In this document: piece after piece, positions 58,501-64,000 of the stretch
How the letters are laid out: each line of letters begins with the position of its first letter
Position numbering within the stretch: position 1 is the first letter of the stretch
Assembly: GCA_027422505.1 (NCBI GenBank)
Contig: JAPQWV010000482.1
Coordinates: 411,001-475,000, forward strand
Direction: 5' to 3'
Source of the DNA: Craterostigma plantagineum
Lineage: Eukaryota; Streptophyta; Magnoliopsida; Lamiales; Linderniaceae
Length of the DNA stretch: 64,000 nucleotides
Made by a program: the position numbers and the translations under genes
Notes under the pieces: model-generated
Told to the model about the DNA's origin: nothing
The model's database searches: none
What the model saw: only the letters and a program-made list of their open reading frames with translations

Positions 58501-58878
58501 ACAATCGCTCGGTTCTTAGTTCTTAAATTCAATCGACCAAAGCTAGGTCATGTCATATTTAAATACTAGTCATATTCTTCTAAGTTTGAATGTTATCATA
58601 TAGCACATAATTTAATTCATCATTTGAAATTTTCTAAATCCTACGCTCATTACTTAAGTCATAAATTCGTAACATGCATAGAAGTTATAAATCATACAAC
58701 ACGAAATCATATAGACACATAAGTCACTTAAAGGTAGACACATAAGTCACTTAAAGGTATGAGAATATGAAGGCATCATATCATCGAAAATACTAATTAA
58801 TTCAACAAGGTTCTTAATTAACTACTTTCGTCGCTAATTAAGTTGTAAATCCCGCAATTATATTTCACGGGTATTACA
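55501..58878 (-). mobile_element. solo Gypsy LTR, minus strand, 3378 bp
   Basis: TGTGGCAGCCCCGCC ... CGGGTATTACA with a perfect duplication AATTT at 55496-55500 and 58879-58883. Same family as the other LTRs but clearly diverged from them. It is longer partly because it has about five copies of the ~45-bp GTGCCTTTCAATCCCAATG unit (about 56097-56300). Confidence 0.95.
56097..56300. repeat. ~45-bp tandem unit in the Gypsy LTR, five copies
   Basis: Units of the form GTGCCTTTCAATCCCAATG ... CACTGAGAGGCTA or CCATTGAGAGGCTA. Copy number differs among family members: three at 25998-26120, three at 30927-31045, two at 37050-37130, five here. Confidence 0.88.
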
Positions 58879-59391
58879 AATTTACATACATATTATGTGA
58901 CTGTATGACCGCATATTACATGAATTCTGTGATTATATGCTTATGATATATTTAATCTAACAAATAATAGGATGTGAGTGTTAGAGATATTTTTAGATTA
59001 CGATAGGAAACACAATGATCTTTGAAAGGGAGATTTCGATATCAATTAAGACAAATTGGGACTAGTAAGATTTCAAAACCCTTGAAACCGAAATTAAACC
59101 CTTAAACTCGACATATTAAATCTCGGACTTGTGTATTAATAATCTCAAAAGAAAGGATCTCGAAAGGAATAAAAGTTGAATAATTAGATGTCGAAACATT
59201 AGCATTATTAAGCATCTCGTATCTTAGGTTTCGAAAGTTTGGAAACTCGAAATCTATAAAGCTCGAGATTTATAAAGCTTAAAATCATTGAATTCGAAAT
59301 CTTTAAATCTCGAAATCATAGAATGTGCCAATTCGACATAAACAAATTTCAAGATGTCGGCTCTTCGCCAACTGGGGCTGTAGTATGTTCC

Positions 59392-59410
59392 GGGGGGGGG
59401 GGGGGGGGGG
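59392..59410 (+). repeat. poly-G run, 19 bases
   Basis: An uninterrupted G homopolymer inside the G1 3' LTR. Length may be unreliable in sequencing. Confidence 0.9.
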
Positions 59411-59890
59411 AGGAAGGGCGAGACGATGATTTCGAAAGAAAATTTCAGAAACTAAGATTTAGAACTTCAAACTTTAACTCGATAACTTAACCATGAAATA
59501 AAGAATGTTGATAATAAAATAAAGGTTGTTAAGAGAGAATTCTCGAAGACTTAGGTGTAAGAGAAGATTAAAGTAACAATAAAATAAGAATATTACTTGT
59601 TAAAGGATAAGCATTGATAAACCCTTGGTGTCATTCATTTAGTCCTACACCCTAAACTTAGGATAGAAAAGCAGAGAAAAATAATTCATTACACTGTTGA
59701 ACTGAAGCATAGAGAGAAAGGTTGTAACAATTATTATACCAAGCAAGAAAGGAACGGAGAAAACTTTGCATAGCATCATCCGATCCAAGCTTAAGGAAGG
59801 TATATTTCCTACCCTAATAAATACGTTTTAGGTATAAGGCTATAGGGTTAACACTTCAAAAACCTAAGAGCTGAGGGCATGATAAAGAAA

Positions 59891-60976
59891 CACTAGTAGA
59901 AAATGATATATAGGCGGCGGCACCTTCGGCGACGGTTCTCCAAAAACCGTCGCCTATAGTGGACGCGGTGGCACTTTTGTAATTTTTTTTAGTTTTTTTC
60001 ATCATAGGTGACGGTTTCTTGTGCAAAACCGTCGCCTATAATTGATGAAAGACTCCGACGACGGTTTCTCCAAAGTAACCGTCGCCCATTATATACCTAA
60101 CCCTAATTTCATTATACAAATTTAAAATGCCGCCACACACAAAATGTTTTACCCTCCTCTCTCTACTTTCCCTCCTCTCTCTCTCTCCACTTCCCTCCTC
60201 TCTCTACCTCCTTAACTTCTTCTGCTGCCTCTTCTTGTACACAAAGCCCCACCACCCACGATGAGAACGCCGGCAACAATCGTGATGGCGACCCCCGCCT
60301 TCTGATCGGGGCTCAGCCTGCCCGATGACGACGAGTAGTCGCCACCTCCATCGGAATTGAACTAGGCCACGTGAGCGACGTCGCCGGACTCGGAGAGGGA
60401 GGAGAGGTCGAAGACGGTAGATCTGACGGCGGAGGAGCTGGTGGGGAGTTGAAAGCAGCGGATGGGGGCATTGCCGGAGTCGGAGATGAAACGGGAGGAC
60501 TGGACGGCAAGGATGGGAGATGACGGTGATGGTGAAGGCCGGATCTGGGCTGAGAAAGTACCGAAGGTAAGCGATGGTACTGCTAAAGCAATGACGGTGC
60601 TGGCAAAGGCCGGATCTAGGCGTGGCCGTGTTGGGCTGCGACGGCGATGGCCAGATCTGGTCTTGGCGTTGTTTGGTTGCTATGTGGGCCGCGGGCGATG
60701 GCCGGATCTGGAAGTGGCGGTGCTGGGCGCGACGACGACTGCTTTTTTTTTTATTTTTCAATTCATGTTTTGGGCGATTTAATTTTTTTTTTATTTTCAA
60801 TCATACTTTGGGCGACGGCTGTGCCATGCAACCGTCGCCCATAAGCTATCTTTGGCGACGGTTGCACGCCCGTCGCCCAAACTCATGCACATGGGCGACG
60901 GGGCTCTAGGCGACGCACAAAAACCGTCGCCCATGGCCATTAACAACCGTCGCCCATGTGTATTTCTGTACTAGTG
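59891..60976. mobile_element. non-autonomous CACTA (EnSpm) element, 1086 bp
   Basis: Terminal inverted repeats CACTAGTAGAAAA and, at the right in reverse complement, CACTAGTACAGAA; 3-bp duplication AAA at 59888-59890 and 60977-60979. Subterminal repeats of ACCGTCGCC (at least three on the left, four on the right, in both orientations) are the kind of sites bound by CACTA accessory proteins. The middle is low-complexity: CT-rich (60140-60240) and GC-rich (60290-60740). Open frames there (for example 60204-60800 on the minus strand, 60462-60782 on +) are compositional and contain no transposase motif. Confidence 0.93.
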
Positions 60977-62926
60977 AAATCTTGATTTAGAATGTATTAC
61001 CTTCCTGGTTAGGAATAGTTTTTGAAGAAAATTATGATTATAGTAATAGTTGCTAGTTTTAGGGTTTCGAACAGTAGCTATACTAACATGCTATGGTTGG
61101 ATTAATGAATGTTATGACTGGAAGGATTCATATGGTGGAAAAAATGAATTATGAATCTCGAAGCTGTGTTAGTCTTGGGGGAAGGATTTCCAGATAAAAG
61201 AATGAGGATAGGAAATGTCGAAATCTAGTTTGTTATTGACTTCGAAATTATGTATAAAATCTCGATAGAAATCTCGAAATCCCATAAGCAAACTCAAAGC
61301 TCCATGTCGAGATTTATGTTTAAGAAAAGATAGCAATTGAGCTCGAGATTTATCTCGAGATTTATGTTGAAAGCCATATCGAAGTGTGTAAGATTGTAAT
61401 GTCGAGATTTACTCATAATGTACCTCGAAATCCTTGTATAATGTCGAAACATATTCGAGATTCACAACCCTTGTATATACCATGTCGAGATCTATGTTCA
61501 AGTTCATGTCGAGATTTATGCCCAAAACTTATATCGAGATCCATTTAATCCATGCATGTAAATCTATTTTAAGGACATGTCGAAATTCCACCTTTAATCT
61601 CGAGATCAAGCTTATAACCCATGTCGAGATTTATTCTCGAAATTGCCTCGAGATTTTGCTTAGAATTTCAATATACATTTCAAATCCTTGTGCAATGTCG
61701 ACCTCGAACTTTAGTATAAGCTATTTCAAAATTCATAAGTTGAAACTAGGGTTTTCAAATTAAGCCATTTTAGTGAAACGGTAATTAGACTAACAAACCC
61801 TAATTTTATATGTTTCTATACTTAGGGTTCGAAGGTTAGCAATTTAACCGTACGATAAGCTAAGGATACCAGGTAAGTGGAAGTCCCAACTACAACACAT
61901 AACTGTATGTGCATGAAATTATGTGTTCTGTGATTCTATGACATTACTGAATTTATGCGACTTCCTACTTGAATTATTTATGTTACATGACACGCATGGT
62001 TTATTTACTATATATGATGACATGACACGCATATTCATGACATGAGCATATGCACGCATGTTTAGTAAAAAAGGCATGATATGAGAGCGTGCATAATATA
62101 AGATCACCTAAGAGCGATAAAGATTCGCCGATATGGGCGTCTGATTTGACTCACAGTTGAGTCACGGCTCTTCTATGCTATCATGGTGACGTCGTATGGC
62201 GCTACCGTCAAGACTTGACATGTACAAGGCAAGACATGATTTTAGGGCTAATGCCCTCATGGCGGATCGTGAAACCTGGAGGGTGCGAGCTGAGGGAGTA
62301 AGCAACACCGAGGGTATCTCTGGTGTTGACTACCTCGGATTAGGCTACCAGTGTGAAGCGTCCGCGTGGCGTATGAAACCACCTTGGGACAGAAAAGGCG
62401 CCCTAGGGTTAGCCTCCCTTGAGTGGGTATTTCCACTTATACTTATTTATCCTTAGTGGATTCGAGCTCCATGATGGTGCATAGCAAGATAGCCGAGGGC
62501 CCTACATGACAAGACAAGGCAAGGAAAAAATATGAGGTCTAGGGAGCATTGGCGCGGATGCCTTTGCGAATTTAGGACACGTGCATGGCATGCATGACTT
62601 CCACGTATTTATGTGTTGTAGGTTCACGAGATCACGGTACGTGATCTTTACGAAGGCGAGGCCAAATTTTGGAGCTTCTGGAGGACTTTTGAGGTGGCAG
62701 CGTGTACATGGATGCGACCTGAGTGGCGGGCCGTTAGATTATTTTGAACACGCATGCGCGCTCACCTTGTATTTATGTCATAGGAACATTTTGATTTGTA
62801 TAGAAGAGTTTCCTTTATATAAAAGAAAAAATTTTGTATGCATTTTCGTATATAGATTTCATATATATCACATGCAGTCACACAAATTAGTAATAAGAAT
62901 GGGTGGTGAAAGTCAGGGGCGCCACA

Positions 62927-64000
62927 GCATGCAGGGTGGTCTGGAGCAGCAAAGATGACGTACCGGATGAGACGGCATCGTTTCAGTCATTCGATGACGA
63001 TGTGCCACCGGCCTCCTCAGGTAAGTATTTTTCTCCGATGTCGTGTCTTAATATACGTAAAAGAAATTAAATTTATTTTTGCGTTATTCGTAAAAATGAA
63101 ATAGGGAGCAAGCGCTCCAGGGTCGTAAATGACGATTCATGGAGGGTGCAGGGGCCACAGCCTGGTGGTCCAGGTGAGGACGAGGTGATCCCTAGTTATC
63201 TGGGGCACATCGCGCCCCGCATCTGGATGGGCGAGCAGGAGAGGCCCCTGCTGAAGTGCGAGCAGCGGACGTTAGTGGTTGGGAAGCTTAAGAATTGGTA
63301 CTCCCAATTCCCGCCGGAGACGCAGCGCCAGATCGATGGCACGAGGCTTGGGCACCTCACAGATGCCATGGTGGGTACTTGGACCAGCCTCTACTGTGCG
63401 CTTTTGTGGAGCATTGGCAGCCCGACACGAACACCCTCCACATGCCATTTGGGGGGATGACGATCATGCTCCATGACATCGAGCAGATCCTGGGTATCTC
63501 AATCGATGGGGAGACGGTATCGGGCACCCCAGACGTCGCCAATGGGCAGATCGCAGCGAGGGAGATAATGGGCATCTCTGACGATGCGCTGAGGAGTTCT
63601 TGGAGAAGCGGTGGGGTTTTGACGAAAGACGTGATGCAGAGGATGCGGGGGGGTCGACTGGTGGGGTTCCAGGCCATCGCTTGGTTGTGGATTCTCTTGG
63701 GGTCGACGTTGTTCGTCGACAAGAGCGGGACCCGTGTGAAGCCCGACATCATGCACGAGTTCTACCGCTTGTTGGCCTATGCCAGGCAGTACTCTTGGGG
63801 ATCGGCCGTACTTGCATACCTTTATCGCCAACTTGACCTCGCAAGCAGGGCAGATGCGAGGGGTGTAGCTGGGTGCCTCTCGTTACTACAGGCGTGGATC
63901 TACGAGTACTTCCCATGCTTCCGCCCACACCGTCTCCCCACCATGTGGAGCCTGGCCAGGCACGAGCACGCATGTGGTCTGTATCTCAGCACGAGAAGAC
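62927..64000 (+). pseudogene. plant mobile domain (PMD/MAIN-like) gene, partial, probably transposon-derived, one frameshift
   Basis: Begins where the G1 LTR ends and runs off the window. First visible exon to 63020 (KDDVPDETASFQSFDDD), intron 63021-63104 (CAG|GTAAGT ... AATAG|GG), then exon from 63105: SYLGHIAPRIWMG, REF-like LKNWYSQFPPETQRQIDG. A one-base deletion at about 63373 (after DAMVG) shifts to the frame 63376-64000, which stays open: YLDQPLLCAFVEHWQPDTN, MPFGGMTIMLHDIEQILG, VGFQAIAWLWILLGSTLF, YSWGSAVLAYLYRQL, LLQAWIYEYFPCFRP. These are hallmarks of the plant mobile domain, found in MAIN proteins and many Mutator/Gypsy-associated genes. GC content is clearly above that of the neighbours. 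It is either a transposon-borne copy or a decayed host gene. Confidence 0.8.

Larger units (their letters stand above)
23439..62926 (+). mobile_element. G1: old Ty3/Gypsy chromovirus (Tekay/Del-like), interrupted by four later insertions
   Basis: The element can be followed in order on the + strand: truncated 5' LTR (23439-24050), tRNA-Met primer site, gag-protease (24204-25409), RT-RNase H-integrase (33425-36141), integrase C-terminus with chromodomain (54905-55424), polypurine tract and 3' LTR (55460-62926, fragmented). The chromodomain placement, the PBS and the ~3.0-kb LTRs fit the Tekay/Del lineage by recall. All genes carry frameshifts or stops, and the LTR remnants differ by many substitutions and indels, so the element is old and immobile. 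The gaps are filled by the insertions at 25410-33424, 36142-54899, 55501-58878 and 59891-60976. Confidence 0.9.
55460..62926 (+). repeat. G1 3' LTR in three pieces (55460-55500, 58884-59890, 60980-62926)
   Basis: Begins TGTAATACCCG and ends GGGGCGCCACA. Interrupted by the solo LTR 55501-58878 and by the CACTA element 59891-60976. Net length about 3.0 kb. Beyond 62926 the sequence changes to the PMD gene. The target duplication cannot be checked because the left LTR is truncated. Confidence 0.9.

Noticed and set aside
60204..60800. Open frame of 198 codons in the CACTA element, and overlapping frames on the + strand
   Set aside because: Low-complexity Pro/Arg/Ser or Gly/Trp sequence from a GC-rich filler; no transposase motif.

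Overview
This is nuclear DNA from a flowering plant, most likely a eudicot. The evidence is a large intron-bearing plant gene with canonical GT-AG introns, AT-rich spacers, MITEs, and a dense pile of nested LTR retrotransposons of typical plant Gypsy (chromovirus) and Copia lineages. I cannot name the species. No tRNA, rRNA or CRISPR-like structure was found. REGION 1 (1-9.1 kb): spacer made of decayed and non-autonomous DNA elements. It holds a ~410-bp satellite-like tandem repeat (about 1.7-3.6 kb) between inverted GTTTGGAT-type sequences, a 1.9-kb TIR element (4264-6160) with a near-perfect 9-bp duplication, a trace of Copia gag, and a clean 211-bp hAT MITE (8025-8235) with an exact 8-bp duplication. 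REGION 2 (9.1-19.8 kb): the one clear host gene, MED12 on the + strand, the largest subunit of the Mediator kinase module. Twelve coding exons can be placed; together they encode 2202 residues with no frameshift. An Emigrant-like MITE in intron 6 begins three bases after exon 6 and therefore forms part of the 5' splice site. REGION 3 (19.8-23.4 kb): direct repeats, a fold-back element, and a short promoter-plus-first-exon that may be the start of the plant-mobile-domain (PMD) gene whose body lies at the right edge (62.9-64.0 kb). REGION 4 (23.4-62.9 kb): a single old + strand Gypsy element (called G1 here; gag, protease, RT, RNase H, integrase and chromodomain fragments can be followed in order) blown open by later insertions, most with exact 5-bp or 3-bp target duplications. 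(a) 25410-33424: a minus-strand relative with near-identical 3.09-kb LTRs that carries only gag. (b) 36142-54899: an unrelated 2.4-kb TG...CA element flanked by GGAAG. It contains a minus-strand solo Gypsy LTR (36476-52840, GAATA), which contains a very young 13.3-kb Copia element (37859-51185, GAATC, LTRs differing at one base). (c) 55501-58878: another solo Gypsy LTR (AATTT). (d) 59891-60976: a non-autonomous CACTA element (AAA). The most unusual part is the Copia element. Besides gag and an intact 1135-residue pol on the minus strand, it has a ~1100-residue extra ORF downstream of pol. Between pol and that ORF sits, on the opposite (+) strand, what looks like a complete miniature gene: TGACG box, TATA box, ~45-nt leader and a 57-residue ORF with a charged N-terminus and a single C-terminal membrane segment. 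The same spacer has several polypurine-tract-like blocks, a 14-bp hairpin and a TTCGCAAAG motif array that reappears in the 5' leader of the element. All functional statements about these are inference from sequence alone.
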